The notes: a model not told the origin generated them from the sequence alone. Shown: positions 41,535-51,402, counted from the first letter of the stretch. The stretch is 64,000 nt of DNA from Haloprofundus halobius (GCF_020097835.1 NZ_CP083666.1:992001-1056000); one strand, 5' to 3'. Translations and numbers: made by a program.

Positions 41535-42344
41535 ATGTCAATGCTGGCTGACTTCTTGAACGACCTCATGGCCGACGTCGACGGCCTGTTTCTGTTCTCC
41601 CCGAGCAGTTCGTTCTACGAACGATTCGAGAACGTCGAGACGAGCCTCGTCGTCGTCGCGCCGACGAACGCCGTCGACGCCGACCAGTTCGTCGAACTGC
41701 CGCTGGAGTTCGAGAACGTCCGCGACCGGGTTCGATTCGGCATCGAGGGGGCGATGGACGAGGGTCTCGTCGATAGTGGCGACGTCGTCGCCTGCACCAT
41801 CGGGACGTTCGGCGACGACAGCGATACGCTGCTTCGAGTCCGCGCCGACGAGAAGATGCACTCGGGGATGTACGACCTGTTCACGAACTCACGCGCGGAC
41901 CCGAGTGTCATCCGTGACGTGTTCGAGGTGGCCATCGAACTCGGCAAGAAGGGCCAGAAAGGTAGCCCCGTCGGCGCGCTGTTCGTCGTCGGCGACGCGG
42001 GCAAGGTGATGAACAAGTCGCGTCCGCTGAGCTACAACCCGTTCGAGAAGAGCCACGTCCACGTCGGCGACCCCATCGTCAACGTGATGCTCAAGGAGTT
42101 CTCCCGACTCGACGGCGCGTTCGTCATCTCCGACTCGGGGAAAATCGTCTCCGCGTATCGCTATCTCGAACCCGGCGCGGAGGGCGTCGACATCCCGAAG
42201 GGACTCGGTGCGCGCCACATGGCCGGTGGCGCGATAACCCGCGACACGAACGCGACGGCCATCGTGCTCTCGGAGTCTGACGGCCTCGTCCGGGCGTTCA
42301 AGGGCGGGCGGTTGATACTCGAACTCGACCCGGAGGATTACTGA
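41535..42344 (+). CDS. dacZ: Diadenylate cyclase
   Basis: A 269-residue enzyme that makes c-di-AMP from two ATP, essential and dose-sensitive in Haloferax. The DAC-domain motifs are present: DGAFVISDSG and LGARHMAGGAIT (the DGA and RHxxG type). The N-terminal domain contains ADVDGLFLFSPSSSFYERF, typical of archaeal DacZ. The start is chosen from the TATA spacing. The gene for a MscS channel starts one base after its stop. c-di-AMP controls turgor and ion transport in many microbes, so the pairing is meaningful. Confidence 0.94.
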   Translation: MSMLADFLNDLMADVDGLFLFSPSSSFYERFENVETSLVVVAPTNAVDADQFVELPLEFENVRDRVRFGIEGAMDEGLVDSGDVVACTIGTFGDDSDTLLRVRADEKMHSGMYDLFTNSRADPSVIRDVFEVAIELGKKGQKGSPVGALFVVGDAGKVMNKSRPLSYNPFEKSHVHVGDPIVNVMLKEFSRLDGAFVISDSGKIVSAYRYLEPGAEGVDIPKGLGARHMAGGAITRDTNATAIVLSESDGLVRAFKGGRLILELDPEDY

Positions 42345-42345
42345 G

Positions 42346-43125
42346 ATGCAGACACAGCTTGGTCAGATATACGACGCGGTCCCCCCGCGCATCTGGCTCG
42401 CACTCGGCGTGCTCGCGCTCGGCGTCATGCTGAGCATCATCGTCGGGGCGGTCAACCGCCGCTTGCTGGAACGGGCGGGGTTGGCGGGCGTCATCGAGGG
42501 AACCGGCTTCGAACGTCTCGCGCAGGGTCTGGGCACCTCCACCATCGCTATCGTCGCTCAGCTCAGCACGTACTTTCTTATCGGTCTCACCATCGTCGTC
42601 GCGCTCACCGTCGCCGACGTCGGGTACACCGACACCTTCTGGACGCGCCTCGTCGCGTTTCTGCCGCGGCTGTTCGTCGCGCTGCTCATCCTCATCATCG
42701 GCATCCTCATCGGCGACAAGGTGGAGCTACTGGTCGCCGAGCGTCTCCGCGGCGTCAAACTTCCCGAAATCGGCCTCCTCCCGACGCTCGCGAAGTACAG
42801 CGTCTTCTATCTCGCCGTGCTCGTTGCGCTCAGTCAGGTCCGAATCAACACCCTCGCGCTCGTCGTCCTCCTCGCCGCCTACGCGTTCGCGCTCGTCGTC
42901 TTCGCGTCGCTGGCGTTCAAGGACATGCTCTCGTCGGCGGCGGCGGGCATCTATCTGCTGTTGAACCAGCCGTACACCATCGGCGACAGAGTTCGACTCG
43001 GCGAGCAGTCCGGCATCGTCCAGGAGATCGACATGCTCGTCACGCGTGTCGAAACCGACAACCGCGAGTACATCATCCCCAACCGCGCCGTCTTCGAAGA
43101 GGGTATCGTCCGCGTCTACGACTGA
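42346..43125 (+). CDS. MscS-type mechanosensitive channel
   Basis: A 259-residue MscS-family protein with about five hydrophobic segments (residues 15-35, 65-90, 100-122, 141-160, 163-185). The pore-lining helix and beta domain are SLAFKDMLSSAAAGIYLLLN and IGDRVRLGEQSGIVQEIDML. The C-terminal vestibule domain is short. It should open under membrane tension to release solutes during osmotic downshock. It is co-transcribed with dacZ. The end overlaps the convergent acyltransferase gene by 10 nt. Confidence 0.92.
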   Translation: MQTQLGQIYDAVPPRIWLALGVLALGVMLSIIVGAVNRRLLERAGLAGVIEGTGFERLAQGLGTSTIAIVAQLSTYFLIGLTIVVALTVADVGYTDTFWTRLVAFLPRLFVALLILIIGILIGDKVELLVAERLRGVKLPEIGLLPTLAKYSVFYLAVLVALSQVRINTLALVVLLAAYAFALVVFASLAFKDMLSSAAAGIYLLLNQPYTIGDRVRLGEQSGIVQEIDMLVTRVETDNREYIIPNRAVFEEGIVRVYD

Positions 43126-43700
43126 CTCGAGTCGTCGTCACTCGTTTTCCGGTCGGCGCCGGTGTCGTCCTCGTTCGCTTTCTGGTCGGCGTCGACGCCG
43201 TTTCGGGAAACCACTTCGGCGGGGACGCCCGCGACCGTCTCCCCAGGCGGCACATCCCCGGCGACGAGCGAGTTCGCCGCCACCTGTGCGTCCGCCCCGA
43301 TGTGGACGCCCGGGAGGACGACTGTGCCCGCGCCGACCATCGCCCGCTCACCGACGACGACTTCGCCGGTTCGGTACTCGTCCTGGAGGAACTCGTGACA
43401 GAGAAGCGTCGCGTCGTAGCCGATTATCGCGTGGTCCTCGACGGTCACGAGGTCCGGCCAGAACACGTCCGGTGTCGACTCCAACCCCCACGAGACGCCC
43501 TCGCCGACGGTGACGCCGATGCGTCGGAGGAGCCAGTTTTTGAGCCGCAGGCTCGGCGAGACGCGTGCGGCGACGATGGCGGCGTAGTTGCGGGCGACGA
43601 CGAGCGGCGAGCGCGCGCGCGTCCACGACTGGAGGGAGTTTCGCGGTCCGGGCGTCGGATGGCGCACGAGGCGGTCGTGCCGTGATTCTGCGTCCGTCAC
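43116..43700 (-). CDS. Hexapeptide-repeat (LbH) acyltransferase
   Basis: A 194-residue protein from a GTG start. The left-handed beta-helix is marked by hexapeptide repeats: VTVGEGVSWG, VTVEDHAIIGYDATLL, VVVGERAMVGAGTVVLPGVH and IGADAQVAANSLVAGD, then the usual end GETVAGVPAEVV. It belongs to the acetyltransferase group with maltose/serine acetyltransferase-like members. Substrate unknown. The C-terminus is a polar acidic tail. The start at 43700 follows the natural N-terminus; a longer frame exists but is a shadow. Confidence 0.85.
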   Translation of the reverse strand: MTDAESRHDRLVRHPTPGPRNSLQSWTRARSPLVVARNYAAIVAARVSPSLRLKNWLLRRIGVTVGEGVSWGLESTPDVFWPDLVTVEDHAIIGYDATLLCHEFLQDEYRTGEVVVGERAMVGAGTVVLPGVHIGADAQVAANSLVAGDVPPGETVAGVPAEVVSRNGVDADQKANEDDTGADRKTSDDDSSQS

Positions 43701-43779
43701 GGAGCGTGCTTTCGCTCGGCGGCTAATAAACCGGTGGGAACACCCATTCACGGCGCTGAACGAGGGCGGAGCGACTGTC

Positions 43780-44925
43780 TCAGACGCTCGTATCCTGTTC
43801 GGCGAACGAGAGACGCCAGTCGTTGCGGTCGGCGAGGTGGCGTCCGCCGACGGTCCACTGCGCTTCGTCCTCGGGGACGAGCGGTCGGGCGACGACCGGC
43901 GTCGGGGACCCCCTGATCGACATCGGGAAGCTGTCGTTGCGGAGGAAGTTGAGGCGAGAGAGCACCTTCGGAGGCACCGTGTCCTCGGCGACGGCGACGG
44001 CGTCGGCGTAGTCGTGGTCGGCGATGGCGACGCGGAGGAGTCGGTCGAACGCCTCGCTCTCGGCCTCGGGGTCGACCATCGGCAGCGCGTCGAGAATCTT
44101 CGTCGTCGTGATGCCGCGGGTGGCCTGCGTGCAGGCGACGATGCTCGCGACGATCTCGCCGTCACGCTTCGCCGAGTAGGCGGCGGTGTCCCACTGCGGG
44201 TTCGCGAAGCGCCAGTTGTAGAACGCCTCCGTTCGCGGCGCGTGGAGGCGCGGCGGGGTCGCCGACTCGTAGAGGGCGGCGAGACGCTTTGCGGGGATCT
44301 CGGCGTGACGCGTGACCGTCACGTCGTCGTCGCCGCCGTGGCGAGCGGCAGCGAGCGTTGCCGCGTCGCGAGCGCGGTGGCCGGCCGCAAAGAGGAGGTC
44401 CGCAAACGGCCCCATACGTTGCGCGCGGTCGGATTTGAGGAAGGCAGACGGTTTCTGGATGCGGTACGCCGTCGCTACCTCGCCGACCTGAACCCAGCCG
44501 AGTTTGAGGAACGCGCCGATGGCGGCCTGGTTTGGGAAGTTGAAGATGAACGACGGGCCGTCGTCGGTGTAGTAGTCGATGGCCGCTTCGGTGATGCGCG
44601 TCAGGAGACCGTTCCGTCGGTGGTCGGGATGGACCATCGCGTCCGCGGGTTGGAGGGCCGACACCGACTCGTCGCCGCCACGAATCTCGAACGAGATGAA
44701 CGGCTCGGCGCCGACGATTTCGCCGTCTTTCTCGGCGAGAAACATCCGGACTTCGTCGGTGTGTGGGCCGCCGTAGCGCCAGTCGAACCACTCGGGCGTG
44801 CGAGGCTTCTCGAACACTTCCTCGTAGAGGTCGAGGAACTGGTCACGGTCGGCGGGCTCGTACCGGCGGATGATGTAGCCGTCCTCGGCCGGTGTCGCTT
44901 TACTTTGAGGCGATACGTGTCCCAT
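43780..44925 (-). CDS. GNAT-family N-acetyltransferase
   Basis: A 381-residue protein. The N-terminal about 140 residues form a GNAT domain: EDGYIIRRYEPADRDQFLDL, LAEKDGEIVGAEPF and the acetyl-CoA motif AMVHPDHRRNGLLTRITE. The second half (from about residue 230, YNWRFANPQWDTAAYSA) resembles a further GNAT-like half, as in double-domain acetyltransferases. The acceptor is unknown. It is on the same strand as the LbH acyltransferase, 80 nt upstream of it, and may act on the same substrate class. Confidence 0.85.
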   Translation of the reverse strand: MGHVSPQSKATPAEDGYIIRRYEPADRDQFLDLYEEVFEKPRTPEWFDWRYGGPHTDEVRMFLAEKDGEIVGAEPFISFEIRGGDESVSALQPADAMVHPDHRRNGLLTRITEAAIDYYTDDGPSFIFNFPNQAAIGAFLKLGWVQVGEVATAYRIQKPSAFLKSDRAQRMGPFADLLFAAGHRARDAATLAAARHGGDDDVTVTRHAEIPAKRLAALYESATPPRLHAPRTEAFYNWRFANPQWDTAAYSAKRDGEIVASIVACTQATRGITTTKILDALPMVDPEAESEAFDRLLRVAIADHDYADAVAVAEDTVPPKVLSRLNFLRNDSFPMSIRGSPTPVVARPLVPEDEAQWTVGGRHLADRNDWRLSFAEQDTSV

Positions 44926-45055
44926 GTGCACTCGGCTTTTACAGCTACGGGCTTTGTTATGTCCTTCGTACCGGGCGTAAGCGAGTCCATGAGCCCCGGT
45001 TGTGGGTTCTTACTGTCGAACGTCCTCGTAGGGGTGACTGTCCCTCCTGTTGGGT

Positions 45056-46342
45056 TTATTGGGTCCGTAACTCCGCCATGTGTTCGACTCGCCGCTCGAC
45101 CAGTTCCGCGCTCCCGATATCGTGGCGGATTCGGAGACCGTTGCCCGCCGCCGCGAGCGCGTCCGCCGCGACTGCCTCCGCCGCCGCGATGGTGTCGCCG
45201 AGGCCGACGACTGCAAACGACCGAGACGTGCTCGTGTACAGTCCGTCGTCGCGCTCCTCGACGCTCGCGTAGAACAGTAACCCGTCGCCGACGTTGTCCT
45301 CGTCGACTTCGATGCGTGCGCCCGCTTCCGGATTCGTCGGGTATCCGTCCGGGACGGCGTACTTACAGACCGTCGCCGTCGGCGAAAAGTCCAGTCCCGG
45401 CAGCGGTTCTCCGTCGCGGGCGGCGGCGAGCACGTCGACGAACGGCGTTTCGAGTACCGGTAGCGTGTTCATCGCCTCAGGGTCACCGAACCTGGCGTTG
45501 AACTCGACGACGCGGACGCCGTCGGCGGTGAGCATGAACTGGCCGTAGAGGACGCCTCGGTAGTCGGGAAGCGCCGAGACGACGGCCTCCAGCACGTCGA
45601 CGGCCTCCTCGTAGTCACCCTCCTCCATGAACGGAAGCGTTCGCCCGGCGTCGCTGTAACTGCCCATGCCGCCGGTGTTCGGACCCTCGTCTCCCTCGTA
45701 GGCGCGCTTGTGGTCCTGAACGGCGGGCGTCGGCCGCACGTCGCCGTTGGCGACGAGCGCCTGTACGGTGAACTCTTCGCCGACGAAGCGCTCCTCGATA
45801 ACGACCTGCTCGTACTTCTCGGTGCGGAGGTACTCTTTCGCCTCCTCCTTCGTCACCTGGTCGCCGGTCACCTTCACGCCCTTCCCGCCGGTGAGTCCGG
45901 CGGGTTTGACCGCCACGTCGCCGTCGTACTGGTCGATGTAGGCGCAGGCGCCCTCGATGTCGTGGAACGTCTCGAAGTCGGGACAGCCGGGAACGTCGTT
46001 TTCGACCATGAACCGGCGCTGGAACGCCTTGTCCGTCTCGATGCGGGCGTCCATCTTCCGTGGTCCGAAGGCGTACACGCCGCGTTCTTCGAGCGCGTCG
46101 ACGACGCCCGACGCGAGCGCGGACTCGGGACCGACGACGGCGAGCGTCGCCGCTACCGTCTCTGCGTAGTCGGCGATCGCGTCCGCGTCCGTCTCGTCGA
46201 CTCGCTCGAAGCCGTCGGCGAGCGAAACGACACCCGGGTTTCGGTTGCTCGCGCAGGCGTACAGGTCGCAGTCGGACGCCAGCGACCGGGCGATTGCGTG
46301 TTCGCGGCCGCCGCCGCCGATGAGAAGCACCGTCTCCGTCAT
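45056..46342 (-). CDS. purD: Phosphoribosylamine-glycine ligase
   Basis: A 428-residue ATP-grasp enzyme for the second step of purine synthesis, making GAR from phosphoribosylamine, glycine and ATP. The N-terminal loop VLLIGGGGREHAIARSL, the ATP-grasp core KPAGLTGGKGVKVTGD, and the end LYGQFMLTADGVRVVEFNAR with RFGDPEAMNTLPVLE are complete. The start at 46342 is the natural MTETVLLIGG; a tttaca element lies 28 nt before it on the minus strand. Confidence 0.96.
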   Translation of the reverse strand: MTETVLLIGGGGREHAIARSLASDCDLYACASNRNPGVVSLADGFERVDETDADAIADYAETVAATLAVVGPESALASGVVDALEERGVYAFGPRKMDARIETDKAFQRRFMVENDVPGCPDFETFHDIEGACAYIDQYDGDVAVKPAGLTGGKGVKVTGDQVTKEEAKEYLRTEKYEQVVIEERFVGEEFTVQALVANGDVRPTPAVQDHKRAYEGDEGPNTGGMGSYSDAGRTLPFMEEGDYEEAVDVLEAVVSALPDYRGVLYGQFMLTADGVRVVEFNARFGDPEAMNTLPVLETPFVDVLAAARDGEPLPGLDFSPTATVCKYAVPDGYPTNPEAGARIEVDEDNVGDGLLFYASVEERDDGLYTSTSRSFAVVGLGDTIAAAEAVAADALAAAGNGLRIRHDIGSAELVERRVEHMAELRTQ

Positions 46343-46508
46343 ACGACGACGTGCTACGCACGAGAGTGTAAACCTTGTTGCTTTCTGCACCGAGAGTGTG
46401 CACATTCGTGTATTGGATTCGTTTCACTCGCCGACGACACTCGTGTCGGCGCAGTTCTGGATTCGCCGGAGCACACGGCTTTTCCCTCCTGTAGCCCGTA
46501 CGGAGTGT

Positions 46509-48608
46509 ATGACCGACCCGACGGGCCGAAACCGCCTCGACGAGGAACAGTCTCCGTACCTCCGGCAGCACTCGGACAACCCCGTCAACTGGCAGCCGTG
46601 GGACGACACGGCGCTCGAAGCGGCCCGCGAGCGCGACGTGCCCATCTTTCTCTCCATCGGCTACTCGGCCTGCCACTGGTGTCACGTGATGGCCGACGAG
46701 AGCTTCGAGGACGACGCCGTCGCCGAGGTGCTCAACGAGGAGTTCGTTCCCATCAAGGTCGACCGCGAGGAGCGCCCCGACCTCGACGGCGTCTACCAGA
46801 GCATCTGCCAGCTCGTCTCCGGGCGCGGCGGGTGGCCGCTCTCGGTGTGGCTCACGCCCGACGGTCGCCCCTTCTTCGTCGGGACGTACTTCCCGCCCGA
46901 GTCTCGCCAGGGAATGCCCGGTTTTCTCGACCTGCTTCGGGACCTCTCGCGGTCGTGGGAGGAGGACCGCGAGGAGATCGAGAACCGCGCCGACCAGTGG
47001 ACCGCCGCCGTCCGCGACGAGTTGGAAGACACCCCAGACCAACCGGGCGAACTCGACGACGACCTGCTCGGCACGGCGGCGCAGGCGGCACTCCGTAGTG
47101 CGGACCGCGAGTACGGCGGGTTCGGAGCCGGCGGACCGAAGTTCCCCCAGCCGACGCGCCTCGACCTCCTGATGCGAGCGTACGCCCGAACCGGCCGCGA
47201 CCAGGCGCTCGGCGTCGTCACCGAGACGCTGGACGCGATGGCCTCGGGAGGTCTGTACGACCACGTCGGCGGCGGCTTCCACCGCTACGCTACGGACAGA
47301 GAGTGGACCGTTCCGCACTTCGAGAAGATGCTGTACGACAACGCCGAACTCCCGCGCGTCTACCTCGACGCCTACCGACTCACGGGTCGCCCTCGGTACG
47401 CGACGGTCGCTCAGGAGACGCTCGCGTTCGTGGAGCGCGAACTCACGCACAAAAAAGGGGGATTCTACAGCACGCTCGACGCCCAGAGCGAGGGCGAGGA
47501 GGGCAAGTTCTACGTCTGGACCCCCGACTCGGTGCGCGAGGCGGTCGACGACGAGACGACGGGCGACCTCGTCTGCGACCGCTACGGCGTCACGAAGAGC
47601 GGGAACTTCGAGCACGGTACAACTGTACTGACGCTCGCCGAGAGCGTGAGCGGTCTCGCCACGAAGTACGACCTCGACGAGGACGAGGTCGAACGACGAT
47701 TGATGGACGCGCAGACGGCGCTGTATGAGGCCCGCGAGGAGCGCGAACGCCCCGCCCGCGACGAGAAGATTCTCGCCGGCTGGAACGGCCTGATGGTCTC
47801 GGGGTTCGCGGCGGGCGCGCGGACGCTCGACCCCGCGCTCGCCGCAACCGGCGAGAAGGCGCTCTCGTTCCTCCGTGAGAACCTCTGGAACGACGACGAG
47901 AGACGGCTCTCGCGGCGGTTCAAGTCCGGCGACGTGAAGGGCTCGGGCTATCTCGAAGATTACGCGTTCCTCGCCCGCGGCGCGTTCGACCTGTACCAGG
48001 CGACCGGCGACGTCGACAACCTCTCGTTCGCGCTCGACCTCGCGCGGGCCATCGAAGCGGAGTTCTGGGACGAAGACGAGAGAACGCTGTACTTCACGCC
48101 CGAGAGCGGCGAGACGCTCGTCGCGCGTCCGCAGGAGCGCCGCGACCAGTCGACGCCGTCGAGTCTCGGCGTTGCGGTCTCCGTGCTCCTCGATTTGGAC
48201 CACTTCGCGCCCGACGCCGAGTTCGGTCACGTCGCCGAGGAGGTGCTCTCGACGCACGCGAACCGTCTCCGGGGGAGTCCGCTCGAACACGGGTCGCTCG
48301 TCCTCGCCGCCGAGAAGCGCAACCGAGGGGCGCTCGAACTCACCGTCGCCGCCGACGACCTCCCCGCGGACTGGTGGGAGGCGCTGGCGAGTCGATATCT
48401 CCCGGCGACGATTCTAACCCAGCGACCGAAGACGGACGGCGAACTGAAACAGTGGCTGGACGCACTCGACCTCGACGAGATACCGCCCATCTGGGCCGGA
48501 CGTGAGGCCGTCGACGACGACCCGACGGTGTACGCCTGCGAGAACTTCACCTGTTCGCCGCCACAGACGGACGTTAGATCGGCGTTGGATTGGGCGCTGG
48601 AGAACTGA
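46509..48608 (+). CDS. YyaL/DUF255-type thioredoxin-fold protein
   Basis: A 699-residue protein of the YyaL (spermatogenesis-associated 20) family. The N-terminal 170 residues are a DUF255 thioredoxin-like domain: SPYLRQHSDNPVNWQPW and IGYSACHWCHVMADESF with the CHWC active site. The rest is an (alpha/alpha)6 barrel with repeats such as ASGGLYDHVGGGFHRYATD and FEKMLYDNAELPRVYLDAY. Its activity is not known; sugar epimerase/isomerase-like functions have been proposed. A small thioredoxin gene follows on the opposite strand. Confidence 0.9.
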   Translation: MTDPTGRNRLDEEQSPYLRQHSDNPVNWQPWDDTALEAARERDVPIFLSIGYSACHWCHVMADESFEDDAVAEVLNEEFVPIKVDREERPDLDGVYQSICQLVSGRGGWPLSVWLTPDGRPFFVGTYFPPESRQGMPGFLDLLRDLSRSWEEDREEIENRADQWTAAVRDELEDTPDQPGELDDDLLGTAAQAALRSADREYGGFGAGGPKFPQPTRLDLLMRAYARTGRDQALGVVTETLDAMASGGLYDHVGGGFHRYATDREWTVPHFEKMLYDNAELPRVYLDAYRLTGRPRYATVAQETLAFVERELTHKKGGFYSTLDAQSEGEEGKFYVWTPDSVREAVDDETTGDLVCDRYGVTKSGNFEHGTTVLTLAESVSGLATKYDLDEDEVERRLMDAQTALYEAREERERPARDEKILAGWNGLMVSGFAAGARTLDPALAATGEKALSFLRENLWNDDERRLSRRFKSGDVKGSGYLEDYAFLARGAFDLYQATGDVDNLSFALDLARAIEAEFWDEDERTLYFTPESGETLVARPQERRDQSTPSSLGVAVSVLLDLDHFAPDAEFGHVAEEVLSTHANRLRGSPLEHGSLVLAAEKRNRGALELTVAADDLPADWWEALASRYLPATILTQRPKTDGELKQWLDALDLDEIPPIWAGREAVDDDPTVYACENFTCSPPQTDVRSALDWALEN

Positions 48609-48617
48609 GTCGGCAGC

Positions 48618-49001
48618 TTACGCCGTCTGCTCGACTTCTTCGAGTCGCTCGCCGAGATAAGCCGTAGCCGGAATCGGTTCGTCCTCGACGTACCGTACGA
48701 GTTCCTCACCGTTCTTTTCGACGACGATGGTCGGAATCAGTTCGATGTCGTACTCCCCGACCCGCGGACCGCGCTTGCTGCCGTCGTCGTTCTTCTCGAC
48801 CGGGAACTGCTCGATTCGCTCCTCGGGCACACCCGCCTCCCGGAGCGCCGCCGCGAAGTCGGGTAGTTGCTGGCGGCAGTCCTTGCACCAGTCGCCGCCC
48901 CAGACTTTGAACGTCAGTCCCTCTCGCCCGAGCGCCTCGACGGCGTCTTCGTAGCCCGCAGGGCTCCACGTCGGATTCGGCTCCATCGTGTTCAGTTCCA
49001 T
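48618..49001 (-). CDS. Thioredoxin-fold protein
   Basis: A 127-residue thioredoxin-like protein. The active site is GGDWCKDCRQQLPDF (CxxC with KD between), and IPTIVVEKNGEELVRYV is the cis-Pro strand. It likely reduces disulfides or acts in thiol transfer. It lies 9 nt from the end of the YyaL-like gene, convergent. ATG 48986 is a possible shorter start; ATG 49001 was chosen for length. A partner reductase is not in view. Confidence 0.82.
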   Translation of the reverse strand: MELNTMEPNPTWSPAGYEDAVEALGREGLTFKVWGGDWCKDCRQQLPDFAAALREAGVPEERIEQFPVEKNDDGSKRGPRVGEYDIELIPTIVVEKNGEELVRYVEDEPIPATAYLGERLEEVEQTA

Positions 49002-49164
49002 TGGCCGGTCGTTGGCGGCGGAGGCTTTTAATGGCCTCGCTGGCGGTGATTCTGCGCGCACGGTCGATTCGAGACTCGCGTCCGCAGATTCGTGCGTCCG
49101 AGACGGCGTCGAACGTTGCCGGTGTCCGCCACCGGTTTACGTCACAATCGCTTACCGGTCGCCA

Positions 49165-50178
49165 ATGAACGCGAGCATCCTCGATACGATCGGCTCGCCC
49201 CTGGTGCAACTGCAGTCACCGGAGGGCGCGACGGTCGCCGCGAAAATCGAGTCGAAGAATCCCGGTGGATCGGCGAAAGACCGCCCGGCGCTGGCGATGG
49301 TCGAGGCCGCCGAACGCGACGGGACGCTCTCGCCCGGCGACGAACTCGTCGAACCGACGAGCGGAAACACGGGCATCGGGTTGGCCGTCGTCGCCGCCGC
49401 GAAAGGCTACGACATCACCATCGTGATGCCCGGTTCGAAGTCGCCCGAGCGCCGCCGCATCATGAAGGCGTATGGAGCGACTCTCGAACTCGTCGACGGC
49501 GATATCTCCGACGCCAAGGAGCGCGCCGACGAACTCGAAAAAGAGCGAGAAATGGTCCAGCTCCGCCAGTTCGCGAACCCGGCGAACCCGGAGGCGCACT
49601 ACCGCACGACGGCCGAGGAGATCCTCGAACAGGTCGACGGGAGAGAAGTCGACGCGCTCGTCGCGGGCGTCGGCACCGGCGGCACGCTCTCGGGCATCGG
49701 TCGTCGCCTCCGCGAGGAGTTCCCCGAGATGGAGGTCGTCGCCGTCGAACCCGAAGACAGCGCCGTCCTCTCCGGGAGAGAACCCGAAGGCGACAGCTTC
49801 CAGGGGATGGGTCCGGGCTTCGTCAGCCCGAACCTCGACACCGACCTGCTGGACGACGTCGTCACCGTCTCGCTCGACGACGCCGAGGCCGAGTGTCGCC
49901 GTCTCGCCCACGAAGAGGGTATCCTGGTCGGCCAATCCAGCGGCGCGTCGAATCTCGCCGCCCAGCAGGTCGCCGTGCGCCTCGCGCGACCCGAACTGAA
50001 CTGCCCGGACGTGCCCGACGCGGTGTCACAGCGCATCGAGACCGACGGCGGGGCCGGGACGGTCGAGTACGACGACTGCCCGCTCGTCGTCACCGTCTTC
50101 TGGGACAGCGGCGAGCGCTACATGTCGACCGGGATGTTCGACGCGGGTCCCAAACTCGGCGACGGCGGGTCGCCGTAG
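49165..50178 (+). CDS. PLP-dependent cysteine synthase-like enzyme
   Basis: A 337-residue fold-type II enzyme (CysK/CysM/CBS group). The PLP Lys lies in NPGGSAKDRPALAM, the Asn loop is PTSGNTGIGLAV and the phosphate loop is GVGTGGTLSGIGRRL. It should join a serine-derived acceptor and sulfide, or make cystathionine-type products. The C-terminus has VFWDSGERYMSTGMFD, normal for CysK. The start ATG 49165 opens with ASILDTIGSPLVQLQSPEG. Exact substrate not clear. Confidence 0.9.
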   Translation: MNASILDTIGSPLVQLQSPEGATVAAKIESKNPGGSAKDRPALAMVEAAERDGTLSPGDELVEPTSGNTGIGLAVVAAAKGYDITIVMPGSKSPERRRIMKAYGATLELVDGDISDAKERADELEKEREMVQLRQFANPANPEAHYRTTAEEILEQVDGREVDALVAGVGTGGTLSGIGRRLREEFPEMEVVAVEPEDSAVLSGREPEGDSFQGMGPGFVSPNLDTDLLDDVVTVSLDDAEAECRRLAHEEGILVGQSSGASNLAAQQVAVRLARPELNCPDVPDAVSQRIETDGGAGTVEYDDCPLVVTVFWDSGERYMSTGMFDAGPKLGDGGSP

Positions 50179-50203
50179 GCGTCCCGTTTCGGTTCTCCCG
50201 GAA

Positions 50204-51268
50204 CTACTCCGCCGACAGCCGCCAGAGCGTCGAGGAGTACTCTTTGCCCGGATCGGGGCCGCCGGAGACGGCGTATAACGCGCCGTCGATGGCCGCGACG
50301 CCGAGTCCGTGTCTCCCCTCCGGCATGTCGGGGTACTGCTCCCACTCGTCGTTCTCGGGGTCGTAGGCTTCGACCGTCGCCTGTGTCCCCTCGGGTTTCT
50401 CGCCGCCGAGGACGAACACCTTGCCGCCCATCGCCCCGCCGTTGACGCCGCCGCGCTCGGAGGGCATCGGCGTCAACTCCGTCCACTCGTTGGTCTCGGG
50501 GTCGTACATCTCGTTGGCGCTCATCTCCTCGCCGAACTCCGAACGGCCGCCGACGACGTACAGTTTCCCCCCGACCGCTCCCGACGTGAGGTGGTTGCGA
50601 GCGGTCGGCATATCCGGCCCCTTCGACCACTCGTCGCTCTCGAGGTCGTAGATTTCGAGCGTCGCCCGCAACCCGCCGCCGAGGCCGCCCTTCGTGTACC
50701 CGCCGGCGACGTACGCCTTTCCACCGACGAGCTCTGCGGTCGGCGCGCCGCGGCTCGTCGGCATCCGTGCGCGCTCCTCCCACTCGTCGCTCTCGGGATC
50801 GTACGCGTACGTCGTCGCCACCGACTTCTCCGCCTCGGTGTAGCCGCCGAAGACGAGAATTCGACCCTGATAGGTGATGGCCTTAACGTGGTGTAGCGCC
50901 TGTGGCAGCGCGGCGGCGCTCCGCCAGGAGTCGCCTTCAGGGTCGTAGACGGCGACGGCGTCGGTGACGCCGTCGGGAACGTAGCCGCCGATGACGTACA
51001 GTTCGCCGTTCAGCGCGGTCGCTTCGACCTCCGTTCGCTCCGGTTCCGGCATCGCCGTCAGTTCGGTCCAACGCATCTCGTCGTCGCTCGCCGCCGTCTG
51101 CGTCGGGGTGTCGGTCTGCACCGGTTGGTCGGTCTGTTCGGACTGGCCGGACTGGTCGTCTGGTGCGCCCGTCGCACCGGAGGCGTCTCCTTCGTCTACG
51201 CATCCGGCGAGTGCGAGGGCGGCCAGCACTGTGCCGTGTCGGAGGAACTGTCGTCTGTTCGTACTCAC
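50204..51268 (-). CDS. Tat-exported Kelch-repeat lipoprotein
   Basis: A 354-residue secreted protein from GTG 51268. The N-terminus is STNRRQFLRHGTVLAALALA followed by the lipobox GC, so it is Tat-exported and lipid-anchored. A Thr/Gln/Ser/Asp-rich linker (residues 25-60) leads to a Kelch beta-propeller of about six blades, each with a VxGG and YDPExDEW pattern (for example YVIGGYVPDGVTDAVAVYDP, VFGGYTEAEKS, AYVAGGYTKGG). The propeller probably binds a surface ligand. Function unknown. Confidence 0.85.
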   Translation of the reverse strand: MSTNRRQFLRHGTVLAALALAGCVDEGDASGATGAPDDQSGQSEQTDQPVQTDTPTQTAASDDEMRWTELTAMPEPERTEVEATALNGELYVIGGYVPDGVTDAVAVYDPEGDSWRSAAALPQALHHVKAITYQGRILVFGGYTEAEKSVATTYAYDPESDEWEERARMPTSRGAPTAELVGGKAYVAGGYTKGGLGGGLRATLEIYDLESDEWSKGPDMPTARNHLTSGAVGGKLYVVGGRSEFGEEMSANEMYDPETNEWTELTPMPSERGGVNGGAMGGKVFVLGGEKPEGTQATVEAYDPENDEWEQYPDMPEGRHGLGVAAIDGALYAVSGGPDPGKEYSSTLWRLSAE

Positions 51269-51402
51269 GGTTACTCTCGACGGTAGTAAGCCGGAGGCGG
51301 CCAAGGTTATGTCGGGCTTACTCGAGTCCCCTCCCCCGAAACCACCCGATTTCCTGACATCCGAGGGCTCCGATTCGAGCGTCAGAACCCGGCGAGGTGG
51401 GG

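Noticed and set aside
45615-48290. An 891-codon minus-strand frame over the YyaL-like and purD genes
   Set aside because: Shadow frame; both strands' real genes have family motifs in other frames.
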